This document shows, piece after piece, positions 33,259-42,317 of a stretch of DNA of 54,218 bases (position 1 is the stretch's first letter; each line of letters opens with the position of its first letter). The notes below the pieces were generated by a model that was not told the DNA's origin, searched no databases, and saw nothing but the letters and a program-made list of their open reading frames with translations. The stretch covers positions 1 to 54,218 of the forward strand of contig CALFNB010000490.1 in assembly GCA_937902425.1 (NCBI GenBank), read 5' to 3'. The position numbers and the translations under genes were made by a program. This DNA is from an uncultured Acetobacteraceae bacterium (GTDB taxonomy: Bacteria > Pseudomonadota > Alphaproteobacteria > Acetobacterales > Acetobacteraceae).

Positions 33259-33343
33259 GCCGCACCCCTTTGCCGCACCCCTATGGCAAAACCTGCTGGT
33301 TGACGCATATACTTACCGGTAGCACCGCGTCGGAGCGTTCGGA

Positions 33344-34249
33344 ATGTCATTGTCCATCGGCCCCCTCACCCCATCCGGTTTCGCCGGAGAGGTTTCGGGC
33401 ATCGATCTGACCCGTCCCTTGGACCCGGAGCAGGTGGCGGCGATCGACGCCGGCATGGACCGTTACGGCGTGCTGGTGTTTCACGATCAGCGCTTCGACG
33501 ACGCGTCGCAAATGGCATTCAGCCGTTACTTTGGTGAGTTGGAAGTATCGTCTGGCGCAGAAATGAGCAAAGCCCAGGACCGGCGGCTGCCGCGAATGGA
33601 AATGGCGGACATCTCCAATCTGGATCGCGACGGCAAGCTCCGGGCTGCGTCGGATCGGATGCGGCTGACGGCGTTGGGCAACCGGTTGTGGCATTCCGAT
33701 GCCTCGTTTCGCGCGGTTCCGGCGAAGTACTCGTTGTTATCGGCACGTAACGTTCCCGGCACCGGCGGCAATACCGAATTCGCCGACATGCGAGCCGCCC
33801 ATGATGCGCTTGACGAAGCAACGAAAGCCGAGATCGAGGACCTGATCACCGAACACTCCAACGCCTGTTCGCGGGAGCAGATCGGCTTCATGAAAGCCGA
33901 CTACGGCGAGGAGAATCAGCTCAAACTGAAGCCGGTCCGGCATCGGCTGGTGCGCCATGATCCGCGCACCGGACGCAAGACGCTGTATCTGTCCGCGCAT
34001 ATTGGCTCGATCGTCGGCTGGCCGGTACCGGAGGCGCGGATGCTCATTCGCGACCTGATCGAGCAGGCGGTGCAACGCAGGTTCGTCTATGTACATGTCT
34101 GGCGGCAATGGGACCTGGTGATCTGGGACAACCGCACCACGATGCATCGCGCACGGCGCTATAACGATCTGACGGATGTACGCGACATGCGGCGCACCAC
34201 CATTCGCGGCGACGGCGTCACGGTCGCTCAGGTCCAGGAAGCAGCGTAA
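33344..34249 (+). CDS. TauD/TfdA family dioxygenase (paralog 2)
   Basis: A 301-residue Fe(II)/2-oxoglutarate dioxygenase. The iron triad is H117 and D119 in RLWHSDASF and H268 in WDNRTTMHRARR; the co-substrate Arg is in RDMRRTT (283-284). The sequence around the HxD motif (LGNRLWHSDASFRAVPAKYS, then TEFADMRAAHDALD) is closer to TfdA (2,4-dichlorophenoxyacetate dioxygenase) than to TauD (judged by eye). It is first of three tandem dioxygenase genes separated by 12 bp and 3 bp, so one transcript is likely. Substrate unknown. Confidence 0.92.
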   Translation: MSLSIGPLTPSGFAGEVSGIDLTRPLDPEQVAAIDAGMDRYGVLVFHDQRFDDASQMAFSRYFGELEVSSGAEMSKAQDRRLPRMEMADISNLDRDGKLRAASDRMRLTALGNRLWHSDASFRAVPAKYSLLSARNVPGTGGNTEFADMRAAHDALDEATKAEIEDLITEHSNACSREQIGFMKADYGEENQLKLKPVRHRLVRHDPRTGRKTLYLSAHIGSIVGWPVPEARMLIRDLIEQAVQRRFVYVHVWRQWDLVIWDNRTTMHRARRYNDLTDVRDMRRTTIRGDGVTVAQVQEAA

Positions 34250-34261
34250 AATCGGGAGAAG

Positions 34262-35164
34262 ATGGGAATGAATATTCGGGCGGTTCAGAACGGCTTCGTC
34301 GGCGAAGTCACCGGCATCGACATTTGCAAGCAGCTCACCAGCGATGAGGTCGCGGCGATCGAGCGAGGCATGGATCAGTACGCCGTGCTGACCTTCCCCG
34401 ATCAGCCGCTGACCGATGAGCAGCAGGTGACCTTCACCGCCAATTTCGGCGCGCTGGAAATCACCCTCGCCGGGCAGATGGCCAAACCGGAGGAGCGCCG
34501 GTTTCAACAGCTCGAACTCGGCGACATTTCTAACTTCAATGGCGCCGACACCACGCGGTTGCGGGCGCGCGACGACAAGCGGCGGATGTACGCGCTGGCG
34601 AACCGGCTGTGGCACTCGGACGCCTCGTTCCGCGCGATCGGCGCCGGCTACACGTTGTTGCATGCACGTATCGTGCCGAGCCGCGGCGCCGACACCCAGT
34701 TCGCCGACATGCGCGCCGCTTATGACGCGCTGAGCCCGTCCGAGAAGGCCGAGGTTGAAGACCTGATCTGCGAACACTCGATCGTGTTCTCCCGCGAGCA
34801 AATCGGTTTCGGCGACTACAATCCTGGGCATGAGGAGCATCTGAAGCCGGTGCCGCACCGGCTGGTGCTCACGCATCCGAAGACCGGCCGGAAGTCGCTG
34901 TATCTGTCGTCACATATCGGCGGCATCGTGGGCTGGCCCGTGCCGGAGGCACGCGCGTTCATTCGCGACCTGACCGAGCACGCGACGCAGCCTCAGTTCG
35001 TCTACAGTCACAAGTGGCGGGTCGGCGACATGGTGATTTGGGACAACCGCACCGTCTTGCATCGCGCCACGCGTTTCCGCGACCTGGAGGAGGTGCGCGA
35101 TCTGCGGCGGACCTCGATCAAGGGCGTTGGCCTGGAAGTGAAACAGGCGATGGCGGCGGAATAA
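34262..35164 (+). CDS. TauD/TfdA family dioxygenase (paralog 3)
   Basis: A 300-residue paralog with iron ligands H118, D120 (RLWHSDASF) and H267 (WDNRTVLHRAT), and 2-oxoglutarate Arg in RDLRRTS (282-283). It differs from its neighbours by ADTQFADMRAA (Gln for Glu), TVLHR for TTMHR, and an LHARIVPSRG stretch over the substrate pocket, so its specificity may differ. GGGAGAAG lies only 3 bp before the first ATG but about 9 bp before the second (34268), so the protein may start two codons later (MNIRAVQ). Confidence 0.92.
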   Translation: MGMNIRAVQNGFVGEVTGIDICKQLTSDEVAAIERGMDQYAVLTFPDQPLTDEQQVTFTANFGALEITLAGQMAKPEERRFQQLELGDISNFNGADTTRLRARDDKRRMYALANRLWHSDASFRAIGAGYTLLHARIVPSRGADTQFADMRAAYDALSPSEKAEVEDLICEHSIVFSREQIGFGDYNPGHEEHLKPVPHRLVLTHPKTGRKSLYLSSHIGGIVGWPVPEARAFIRDLTEHATQPQFVYSHKWRVGDMVIWDNRTVLHRATRFRDLEEVRDLRRTSIKGVGLEVKQAMAAE

Positions 35165-35167
35165 TCC

Positions 35168-36061
35168 ATGCCGATCAGCGTGCGGCCTCTGCATGACCTG
35201 TTCGTGGGCGAGGTCGGCGGTATCGATCTGACGCGTCCCCTCGCACCCGAGGACGTCGCCGCGATCGAGGCGGCGATCGCGGAACACGCCGTCCTGGTGT
35301 TCCGCGATCAGCGCGTCACGGACGAACAGCAACTCCGGTTCAGTCGTTATTTCGGTGAACTGGAGGAAACCCGCGGCACCGGCATCAGCAAGCCGGGCGA
35401 GCAACGCCTGCATCCGGCCTTCGCCGACGTGTCCAATCTGGACAAGGACAACACGGTGCTGGCGCGCGACAACCGGCGGCGGCTGTACAGCCTTGGCAAC
35501 ATGTCGTGGCATTCGGACAGCTCGTTCAAGCCGATCCCCGCCGCGTATTCGTTACTGTCGGGCCGTGTCGTGGTGGACCGCGGCGGTGAAACGGAATTCG
35601 CCGACATGCGCGCCGCGCACGACGCGCTGGATGACGAAACGAAGGCCGAGATCGCCGATCTGATCTGCGAACACTCGCTGATCTTCTCGCGCGAGTCACT
35701 GGGCTTTGACGATCTGACCGAAGCGGAACGCGCCACCATGCGGCCGGTGCGGCAGGTGCTGACGCGGACGCATCCGATCAGCGGGCGAAAGTCGATCTAT
35801 CTGGCCTCGCACATCGGCGAGATCATCGGCTGGCCGGTGCCGGAGGCGCGCGCCTTCATCCGCGACCTGACCGAGCACGCGACGCAACGCCAGTTCGTTT
35901 ATGCACACAAGTGGCGGCCGTTCGACCTGGTGATGTGGGACAATCGCTGCACGATGCATCGCGCGCGGCGTTACGACGCCACCAAGGTGCGCGACATGCG
36001 GCGGACGACCGTGGCCGGCGCCGCGCCAACCGTTGCCCAGGAAGCGATCGCGGCGGAGTGA
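35168..36061 (+). CDS. TauD/TfdA family dioxygenase (paralog 4)
   Basis: A 297-residue paralog beginning 3 bp after the previous stop, without its own clear ribosome site, which suggests translational coupling. Iron ligands are H115, D117 (NMSWHSDSSFK) and H264 (WDNRCTMHRARR), with Arg at 278-279 (RDMRRTT). The Ser in MSWHSD replaces the Leu of RLWHSD found in the other four clustered copies. It is the last of the left triplet; a 238-bp gap then leads to the transporter binding-protein gene. Confidence 0.92.
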   Translation: MPISVRPLHDLFVGEVGGIDLTRPLAPEDVAAIEAAIAEHAVLVFRDQRVTDEQQLRFSRYFGELEETRGTGISKPGEQRLHPAFADVSNLDKDNTVLARDNRRRLYSLGNMSWHSDSSFKPIPAAYSLLSGRVVVDRGGETEFADMRAAHDALDDETKAEIADLICEHSLIFSRESLGFDDLTEAERATMRPVRQVLTRTHPISGRKSIYLASHIGEIIGWPVPEARAFIRDLTEHATQRQFVYAHKWRPFDLVMWDNRCTMHRARRYDATKVRDMRRTTVAGAAPTVAQEAIAAE

Positions 36062-36299
36062 TGCGACGGATCGGGGGAGCTCAACCGCCGAGCGGCACGC
36101 CGGGCCTTGCCGCATGGGCGCGGCGACCGCATCCGCCGCCCAGCTCCTGAAAAGCCGATTTTTCGCATGCGGGAATGAGGGGCGGCGCACATACCCCCTT
36201 GCCCCGGACGCACGGTCCGTTCAATCCTCCGCCGTGTTCGCTTCACGGGCAGCCGTCAGGGGCCGCCATCAATCAAGCTCGAAGAGCAGGGAGACCAAA

Positions 36300-37541
36300 A
36301 TGATCACGCGTCGCGCCGCCGCCCGTTTGCTTGCCGGAACCACCGCCACCGCCGCTCTTGGCGCCGGGCTCAGCCCAGTACTGGCGGCCGATAAGGTCAT
36401 CAAGATTGGTGCCGACCTCTCGCTCACCGGCGCCGACGCCGAGGGCGCCACAAGGGTCAAGGACGGTATCATCATGGCGGTGGATGCCGCCAACCAGGGC
36501 AATGCCGTCCCGGGCTACACATTCGAGTTGCTGACATTGGACGACGGCACCGCCACCGCCGGCCAATATGATCCGGCGCAGGCGGCGACCAACGCGCGCA
36601 AGATGGTATCCGATCAGGATGTCGTCGCGGCGATCGGCCCACAGATGAGCGGCGCCGGCAAGGCGATGGCGCCAATCCTCAGCCAGGGTGACCTCGCCAC
36701 CATCACGCCAAGTTCGACAAATCCAGACATCACCAACCCGAAATTCGCGGAACAATACCGGCCGGCCGGCAAGCCGATCTATTTCCGCACGGTCACCACG
36801 GACGCCTTTCAGGGCCCCAACATGGCCAATTACATGGCCGAGAAACTGAATATCAAATCCGTCTATGTGCTTGATGACAGCGGCGCCTACGGCGTGGGAC
36901 TGGCGGATGCGTACCAGGCGCAAATTGAGAAGAAGGGCGTCAAGGTACTGGGCCGCGACCGGCTGGACCCGAAAGCGGCCGACTACATGACGGTGCTCAC
37001 CAAGATCAAGGCGCTCAATCCGGAGGCGTTGTATTATGGCGGCGTCGGCCAGGCCGGCATCAAGCTGGCCAAGCAGGCCTACGACATCATTCCGAACACG
37101 ATCAAGGCGGGCGGCGACGGCGTCTATGGTGCGTCGTTCCTGATCGGCACCGGTTTCCCGGCCGCCGACGGTTGGTATGCGACAATTGCCTCGCCGCATC
37201 TCACCGCCGACACCAAAGCCGCCAACTTCGTCAAGGCCTTCACCGACCGCTTCGGCGTGGCACCGGAGGACTATTCAATTACCGCCTATGACGCCGCGCT
37301 GGTCATCATCGACGCCGTGAAGCGCGTGGCCGCTTCCGGGAAACCGGTCACCAGAAGCGCGGTACGCGACGCCATCCAGACCGCCAAGGTGCCGACGATC
37401 CAGGGCATCGTGTCATTCGACGCCAACGGCGATCTCGCCGACCGCACCGTCAGCGTGTTCCAGATCAAGAAAGATACCAGCGCGAAGCTGGATGATATAT
37501 CAGCCCAGTACCACTACATCGACGTGGCACCGCAGGTTTAG
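36300..37541 (+). CDS. Branched-chain amino acid-type ABC transporter substrate-binding protein
   Basis: A 413-residue LivK/Peripla_BP_6 protein. The N-terminus MITRRAAARLLAGTTATAAL, ending near SPVLAADK, is an export signal, possibly Tat-type because of the RR pair. The mature part starts VIKIGADLSLTGADAEGATRV. DVVAAIGPQMSGAGKAMAPI, ITPSSTNPDITNP and FFRTV-like YFRTVTTDAFQGPNMA are family blocks. It binds a small organic ligand in the periplasm for the LivH/LivMG/LivF machinery downstream. Homologues take amino acids, amides, urea or aromatic acids. GGGAG precedes ATG 36300. Confidence 0.92.
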   Translation: MITRRAAARLLAGTTATAALGAGLSPVLAADKVIKIGADLSLTGADAEGATRVKDGIIMAVDAANQGNAVPGYTFELLTLDDGTATAGQYDPAQAATNARKMVSDQDVVAAIGPQMSGAGKAMAPILSQGDLATITPSSTNPDITNPKFAEQYRPAGKPIYFRTVTTDAFQGPNMANYMAEKLNIKSVYVLDDSGAYGVGLADAYQAQIEKKGVKVLGRDRLDPKAADYMTVLTKIKALNPEALYYGGVGQAGIKLAKQAYDIIPNTIKAGGDGVYGASFLIGTGFPAADGWYATIASPHLTADTKAANFVKAFTDRFGVAPEDYSITAYDAALVIIDAVKRVAASGKPVTRSAVRDAIQTAKVPTIQGIVSFDANGDLADRTVSVFQIKKDTSAKLDDISAQYHYIDVAPQV

Positions 37542-37551
37542 TTCCACACCG

Positions 37552-38481
37552 ATGACGCTGTTCGATCTGCTGCTGCAGCAGACGATCAACGGACTTAGCC
37601 TGGGTGCGATGTACGCGTTGCTCGCGCTCGGGTTTACTTTGGTCTACGGCATTCTGGAGCTGATTAATTTTTCCCATTTCAACGTCTTCATGGTGGGTTC
37701 GTTCATCGCCATGGGGGTGTTGCAACTGTTTGGCCTGACCGGTCAGGACGTGATCCTGACCGGTTTGCCGTTGGTGGGTGTGCTGCTGGTGACTTTCGCC
37801 GTCACCATGGTGTCGTCCGGCGCGATCGGCGTCGCGATCGAGCGTCTGTCGCTGCGGCCGTTACGCAACGTCAAGGGGCCGGCGGCGATGATCACCACCA
37901 TCGGCGTATCGTACATCCTGTTCAACATCATCCTGCTGGTGTGTGGCGCGGAGGCGAAGAACTATCCCAACCCAATGCCGACGGTGCGTTACCACATCGC
38001 CGGCGCCGTGCTGGATCTGCGCGTCGTGCTGATCTGGATCGTGGCGCTGGTGCTGATGGGCGGGCTGTATCTGTTCGTGCAGAAAAGCCGGATCGGCAAA
38101 GCAATGCGCGCCACCGCGCAGGATGCCGAGGCCGCGCGCATGATGGGCGTGGATGTGGACCGGGTCGTGATGATGGCGTTTTTCCTCGGCTCGGCACTGG
38201 CCGGGGCGGGCGGGCTGATCTTTGGCCTGTACTACAACTTCACCAGTTTCATCATCGGCTTCACCGCCGGGCTGCGCGCGTTCACCGCCGCGGTGCTTGG
38301 CGGCATTGGCAACGTGCCGGGCGCGATGGTGGGTGGCGTGATCATCGGCATGATCGAGGCGATGGGCGGGCAGTTCATCGCCACCGCCTGGACCGACGTG
38401 ATCATCTTCTCGATCCTGGTGCTGGTCCTGGTGTTCAAACCAGCCGGTTTGTTCGGGCGTATGGCGCCGACCAAATCGTGA
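37552..38481 (+). CDS. livH: ABC transporter permease, LivH type
   Basis: A 309-residue inner-membrane permease of the branched-chain amino acid family. The start LLLQQTINGLSLGAMYALLALGFTLVYGILELINFSHF is the family signature, followed by AIERLSLRPLRN, a cytoplasmic loop with IGKAMRATAQDAEAARMMGVD (the EAA-like ATPase contact) and the C-terminal FTAAVLGGIGNVPGAMVGG. ATG 37552 lies 10 bp after the binding-protein stop, with no strong ribosome site; coupling is likely. Confidence 0.93.
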   Translation: MTLFDLLLQQTINGLSLGAMYALLALGFTLVYGILELINFSHFNVFMVGSFIAMGVLQLFGLTGQDVILTGLPLVGVLLVTFAVTMVSSGAIGVAIERLSLRPLRNVKGPAAMITTIGVSYILFNIILLVCGAEAKNYPNPMPTVRYHIAGAVLDLRVVLIWIVALVLMGGLYLFVQKSRIGKAMRATAQDAEAARMMGVDVDRVVMMAFFLGSALAGAGGLIFGLYYNFTSFIIGFTAGLRAFTAAVLGGIGNVPGAMVGGVIIGMIEAMGGQFIATAWTDVIIFSILVLVLVFKPAGLFGRMAPTKS

Positions 38482-38491
38482 GGCCAACGTC

Positions 38492-40555
38492 ATGACCAAC
38501 GGCGTCACCGCCACTCTGGCGCGGCCATTCGAGCACATTCCCGACGCGTGGCGTCAGCCTTTGGGCCTGACATTGCTGATCGCCGCCGCGGTACTGTTTC
38601 CGTTGGTGCACACCAACGACGCCGACATCGACAGCATGGCGAACGCGGCGGCGTACGCCGTACTGGCACTCGGCCTGAACATCGTGGTGGGCTTCGCGGG
38701 ATTGCTCGATCTCGGCTACGCCGCGTTCTTCGCCATCGGCGCCTACACCTACGGCATCCTGAGTTCGTTCCAGTTGCAGCCGGAATGGTCGTCGTTCTGG
38801 GAGCCGTTTCGCATTCTCGGCCTGGTCCATAAGATGGCGGCCGACACCGGTGACGGCAGCGTTGTGCGCTTTACTCTGTCATTCTGGTTGGCGCTGCCGC
38901 TGTGTGCCGGCTTCGCCGCGTTCTGGGGCGTGATGTTCGGCGCACCGACATTGCGGCTGAGGGGCGACTACCTGGCAATCGTTACCCTGGGCTTTGGTGA
39001 GATCGTGCCGATCGTCGTGCGTAACTGGTCGGATCTGACCAACGGCGCCGCCGGTCTGAACGGGGTCTCGGCACCGAAACTGTTCGGCTGGAGTTTCGGG
39101 GTCAATTCGACACCGTATTATTACGTCGCGATCGCTCTCGTGGCACTGCTGATCTTCATCTCGATCCGATTGCGCGATTCACGCATCGGCCGCGCCTGGA
39201 TGGCGATCCGGGAAGATGAGATCGCCGCCGGCGCGATGGGCGTCAATCGCACCAAATTCAAATTGCTGGCGTTCGCCATTGGCGCCGCGTTCGGCGGCAT
39301 GACCGGTGTGTTCTATGTCGCCAAGCTACAGACCGCGACGCCGGAGATGTTCGGCTTCCCGGTCTCGGTGATGATCCTGGTGATGATCGTGTTCGGCGGC
39401 ATCGGCAGCGTCTGGGGCGTGGTGCTCGGCGCGTTCATTCTGCAACTGTTGCAATCCTGGTGGCTGGAAGACCTCACCGGCTGGCTGAATGTTCTCGGCC
39501 GCGCGGTGCATAGCGACTGGCTGGCGCACATCGATCTGGTGCCGTCGATCGAACTGATTTTCGGCTTCATCCTGGTCGGCATGATGCTGTTCCGCCGCCA
39601 GGGGCTGATCCCGGCGACCCGGCCTCAGACGGCACTCAGCTTCGACCAGCAGCACGCGGAAATCCGCCGCGGCGGTTTCAACGATTTGAAACTGCAAGGT
39701 CTGGGCGGCGACGTACGCACCGGCGCGCTGGCGCTGGAGATCAAAGGCGTGACGGTGAAGTTCGGCGGCCTGACCGCGCTGAACAACGTCGATCTGGTGG
39801 TGCCGAACGGTGGCGTGGTGGCGGTGATCGGGCCGAACGGTTCCGGCAAGTCGACCTTGTTCAACCTGGTTACCGGGCTGTTGGATGTCGGCGACGGCTC
39901 CATCCGCTTCCACGGCGAGGAAATTCTGGGCTTGCCGCCGCATGAGATCCTGACCAAGGGGATCGCCCGCACCTTCCAGAATCTGCGGCTGTTCCCGAAC
40001 CTGACGGTGATGGAGAACGCGCTGATCGGGCAGCACGCCCGCCTGACCACGGGAGTCCTGCAGGCGATCCTGCGTCCGCCCAGTACGCGCGCCGAAGAAG
40101 CCGCGGCGCGTGTGTGGGCCATGGAGGTGTTCGCCATTTTCGGCAATCGGTTGACGCCCCGGGTCGGGCAAATGGTCGCGGGCCTGTCCTATGCCAACCG
40201 GCGGCGGATCGAGATCGCGCGCGCGCTGGCGTCGCGGCCGCGCATTTTGCTGCTGGATGAGCCGACCGCCGGCATGAACCCGGCGGAGACGCTGGAACTG
40301 GCCGAGCAGATCAAAAGTCTGAATATGTTGGGACTGACCGTGCTGCTGATCGAGCACAAGCTGGACGTCGTGACCACGCTGGCCGACACGGTCTATGTGC
40401 TCGACCATGGCGAGGTCATCGCCCAGGGGACGCCGGCGGAAGTAAGGCGGGATGAGGAAGTGCTGCGGGCTTATCTGGGGCGGAACGCTCAGGCGGCGGC
40501 GGGAATGGCGCCTGCAGGAATGGCAAGCGTGCCTCTGCCGACTTTGGGACAGTGA
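38492..40555 (+). CDS. Fused LivM permease - LivG ATP-binding protein
   Basis: A 687-residue fusion. Residues about 30-375 are a LivM permease (AAYAVLALGLNIVVGFAGLLDLGYAAFFAIGAYTYG, TLRLRGDYLAIVTLGFGEI, VFGGIGSVWGVVLGA). Residues about 410-670 are an ABC ATPase: Walker A GPNGSGKST (K453), a Q-loop in ARTFQNLRLFP, a signature reading LSYANRRRIEIARAL in place of LSYGQQRR-type, and Walker B ILLLDEPTAGMNP (D589). LivM and LivG are usually separate proteins; fusion fixes one permease and one ATPase in one chain. GAGG lies before the ATG. Expected partners are LivH and LivF on either side. Confidence 0.93.
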   Translation: MTNGVTATLARPFEHIPDAWRQPLGLTLLIAAAVLFPLVHTNDADIDSMANAAAYAVLALGLNIVVGFAGLLDLGYAAFFAIGAYTYGILSSFQLQPEWSSFWEPFRILGLVHKMAADTGDGSVVRFTLSFWLALPLCAGFAAFWGVMFGAPTLRLRGDYLAIVTLGFGEIVPIVVRNWSDLTNGAAGLNGVSAPKLFGWSFGVNSTPYYYVAIALVALLIFISIRLRDSRIGRAWMAIREDEIAAGAMGVNRTKFKLLAFAIGAAFGGMTGVFYVAKLQTATPEMFGFPVSVMILVMIVFGGIGSVWGVVLGAFILQLLQSWWLEDLTGWLNVLGRAVHSDWLAHIDLVPSIELIFGFILVGMMLFRRQGLIPATRPQTALSFDQQHAEIRRGGFNDLKLQGLGGDVRTGALALEIKGVTVKFGGLTALNNVDLVVPNGGVVAVIGPNGSGKSTLFNLVTGLLDVGDGSIRFHGEEILGLPPHEILTKGIARTFQNLRLFPNLTVMENALIGQHARLTTGVLQAILRPPSTRAEEAAARVWAMEVFAIFGNRLTPRVGQMVAGLSYANRRRIEIARALASRPRILLLDEPTAGMNPAETLELAEQIKSLNMLGLTVLLIEHKLDVVTTLADTVYVLDHGEVIAQGTPAEVRRDEEVLRAYLGRNAQAAAGMAPAGMASVPLPTLGQ

Positions 40556-40558
40556 CCC

Positions 40559-41281
40559 ATGTTGCTTGAGTTCCGGCACGTCGATACTCATTACGGCGAT
40601 CTGCACGTCCTCAAGGACGTCAACTACGCCATCGAGCCAGGCGAGATCGTTGCGCTGCTAGGTGGCAACGCCAGCGGCAAGTCCACCACGATGAAGACGA
40701 TCATGGGCGTGGTGCGCCCCACGCGAGGCCAGGTGATTTATGACGGCGAGCCGATCGAGCGCCTCGCCACCGCCGAGCGGGTGCGCCGCGGCATTGCTCC
40801 GGTGCTGGAAGCGCGCCGGTTGTTCCCTCGCATGACCGTGTTCGAGAACCTGGAAATGGGCGCCTATCTGCGCAAGCGGGGCGCCGAGTTCGACCAGGAC
40901 CTGGAGCGGGTTTATTCGCTGTTTCCTCGGGTGAAGGAACGCCACGGCCAGATCGCCGGCACGCTGTCGGGCGGTGAACAGCAGATGGTGGCGATGGGGC
41001 GCGCGCTGATGGCGCGGCCTCGGCTGTTGTGCATGGACGAGCCGTCGATGGGCCTGGCGCCGATCTTCGTGGAGCAAACCTTTGACATCATCCAGGAGAT
41101 CAACCGGCAGGGCACCACGATCTTCATGGTGGAGCAGAACGCCAACATGGCACTGTCGATCGCGCACCGAGCCTATGTGTTGCAAACCGGGCAGGTCGTG
41201 CTGTCCGGCACCGCGGCGGAACTCCGCCAGAACCCCATGATCCGCGAGGCCTACCTGGGCGAGTTGCAGGTGGAGACGTGA
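40559..41281 (+). CDS. livF: ABC transporter ATP-binding protein, LivF type
   Basis: A 240-residue LivF ATPase. Walker A is LLGGNASGKSTTMK (K41), with GNASGK where GANGAGK is usual, the signature is LSGGEQQMVAMGRALM, Walker B is LLCMDEPSMGLAP, and the switch His region is IFMVEQNANMALSIAHRAYVL. It starts 3 bp after livM-livG and completes the transporter. The MVEQN stretch is typical of LivF rather than LivG. Confidence 0.95.
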   Translation: MLLEFRHVDTHYGDLHVLKDVNYAIEPGEIVALLGGNASGKSTTMKTIMGVVRPTRGQVIYDGEPIERLATAERVRRGIAPVLEARRLFPRMTVFENLEMGAYLRKRGAEFDQDLERVYSLFPRVKERHGQIAGTLSGGEQQMVAMGRALMARPRLLCMDEPSMGLAPIFVEQTFDIIQEINRQGTTIFMVEQNANMALSIAHRAYVLQTGQVVLSGTAAELRQNPMIREAYLGELQVET

Positions 41282-41322
41282 CTTCCACCGACCTTTACGC
41301 GAAGTGCGCGCGCGGACGACGC

Positions 41323-41343
41323 CATGGCCCGGCTCGGGCCATG
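41323..41343. repeat. REP-like palindrome after livF
   Basis: CATGGCCCG-GCT-CGGGCCATG has perfect 9-bp arms and a 3-nt loop, 41 bp after the livF stop and 53 bp before the next dioxygenase. It may separate the transporter transcript from the right dioxygenase pair. Confidence 0.7.
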
Positions 41344-41396
41344 ACATGCTACTCAATCCGGCGGATGGGGAATGATTTCAGGAGGCCCGGCATAAA

Positions 41397-42254
41397 ATGC
41401 GCATCACCCCCATCAACGAAGGCTTCGCCGCCGAATTCGCCGACGTTGACCTGACGCGGCCGGTCTCCGGCGACGTGGTCGCCGCCATCGAATCCGGAAT
41501 GAATCAATACGCAATGCTGGTATCTCGCGATCAGGCGCTGAACGACGATACCCAACGCGACTTCACCCGCCGCTTCGGCCCGTTGGAGGCGGCGTCCGGC
41601 GGTCACGTCACCGCCACGTCTGACCGCCGTCTGCCACTCGATATGCAGGACGCATCCAATCTGGATCAGCATCAACGCGTGCTCGCGCGCGATGACCGGC
41701 GACGGATGTTCAATCTGGGCAACCGGCTGTGGCATTCCGACAGTTCGTACCGTCCCGTCACCGCGCGGTATTCATTACTGTCCGGACGGATCGTGGTGAC
41801 GGACGGCGGACGCACCGAATTCGCCGACATGCGCGCCGCGTATGACGCGTTGGACAACGAAACGAAAGCCGAGATCGAGGACCTGGTGTGTGAGCACTCG
41901 CTGATGTTCTCCCGCGGCATACTGGGCTTTACCGCGCTGTCCGAGGCGGAACGCACGATGTTCGAACCCGTCCGCCACAAGCTGGTTCGCACCCACCCCT
42001 CGACCGGCCGGAAATCGCTGTTCCTGTCCGCTCATGCCGGCGCGATCGTCAACTGGCCGGTGCCCGAGGCCCGCGCCTTCCTGCGCGACCTGATCGAACA
42101 CGCGACACAGCGCCGGTTCGTTTACTCGCATGTCTGGCGACGGAACGATCTGGTGATGTGGGACAATCGCACCACCATGCATCGCGTGACGCGGTTCGAT
42201 GAAAGCCAAATTCGCGATCTGCGCCGCACCACCGTCGCGGGGATCGCCGCCTGA
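41397..42254 (+). CDS. TauD/TfdA family dioxygenase (paralog 5)
   Basis: A 285-residue paralog, shortest of the six because the C-terminus ends at TTVAGIAA. Iron ligands are H113, D115 (RLWHSDSSY) and H262 (WDNRTTMHRVTR), with Arg at 276-277 (RDLRRTT). LVSRDQALND replaces LVFRDQ in the second strand, and VNWPVPEAR replaces the VGWPVPEAR/IGWPVPEAR of the other clustered copies. AGGAGG lies 12 bp before the ATG. It is separated from livF by 115 bp that contain a hairpin. Confidence 0.92.
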   Translation: MRITPINEGFAAEFADVDLTRPVSGDVVAAIESGMNQYAMLVSRDQALNDDTQRDFTRRFGPLEAASGGHVTATSDRRLPLDMQDASNLDQHQRVLARDDRRRMFNLGNRLWHSDSSYRPVTARYSLLSGRIVVTDGGRTEFADMRAAYDALDNETKAEIEDLVCEHSLMFSRGILGFTALSEAERTMFEPVRHKLVRTHPSTGRKSLFLSAHAGAIVNWPVPEARAFLRDLIEHATQRRFVYSHVWRRNDLVMWDNRTTMHRVTRFDESQIRDLRRTTVAGIAA

Positions 42255-42317
42255 ATTTGTAAACCGCGGCGCCAGACCCTACATCTGTCCCGTCAGAAAT
42301 GCCTCGAAGGGTCCGCC

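Noticed and set aside
39326-40606. 426-residue minus-strand frame opposite livM-livG
   Set aside because: Composition is an antisense shadow (Gln/His/Arg), with no motif, and the ABC motifs on the plus strand are unambiguous.
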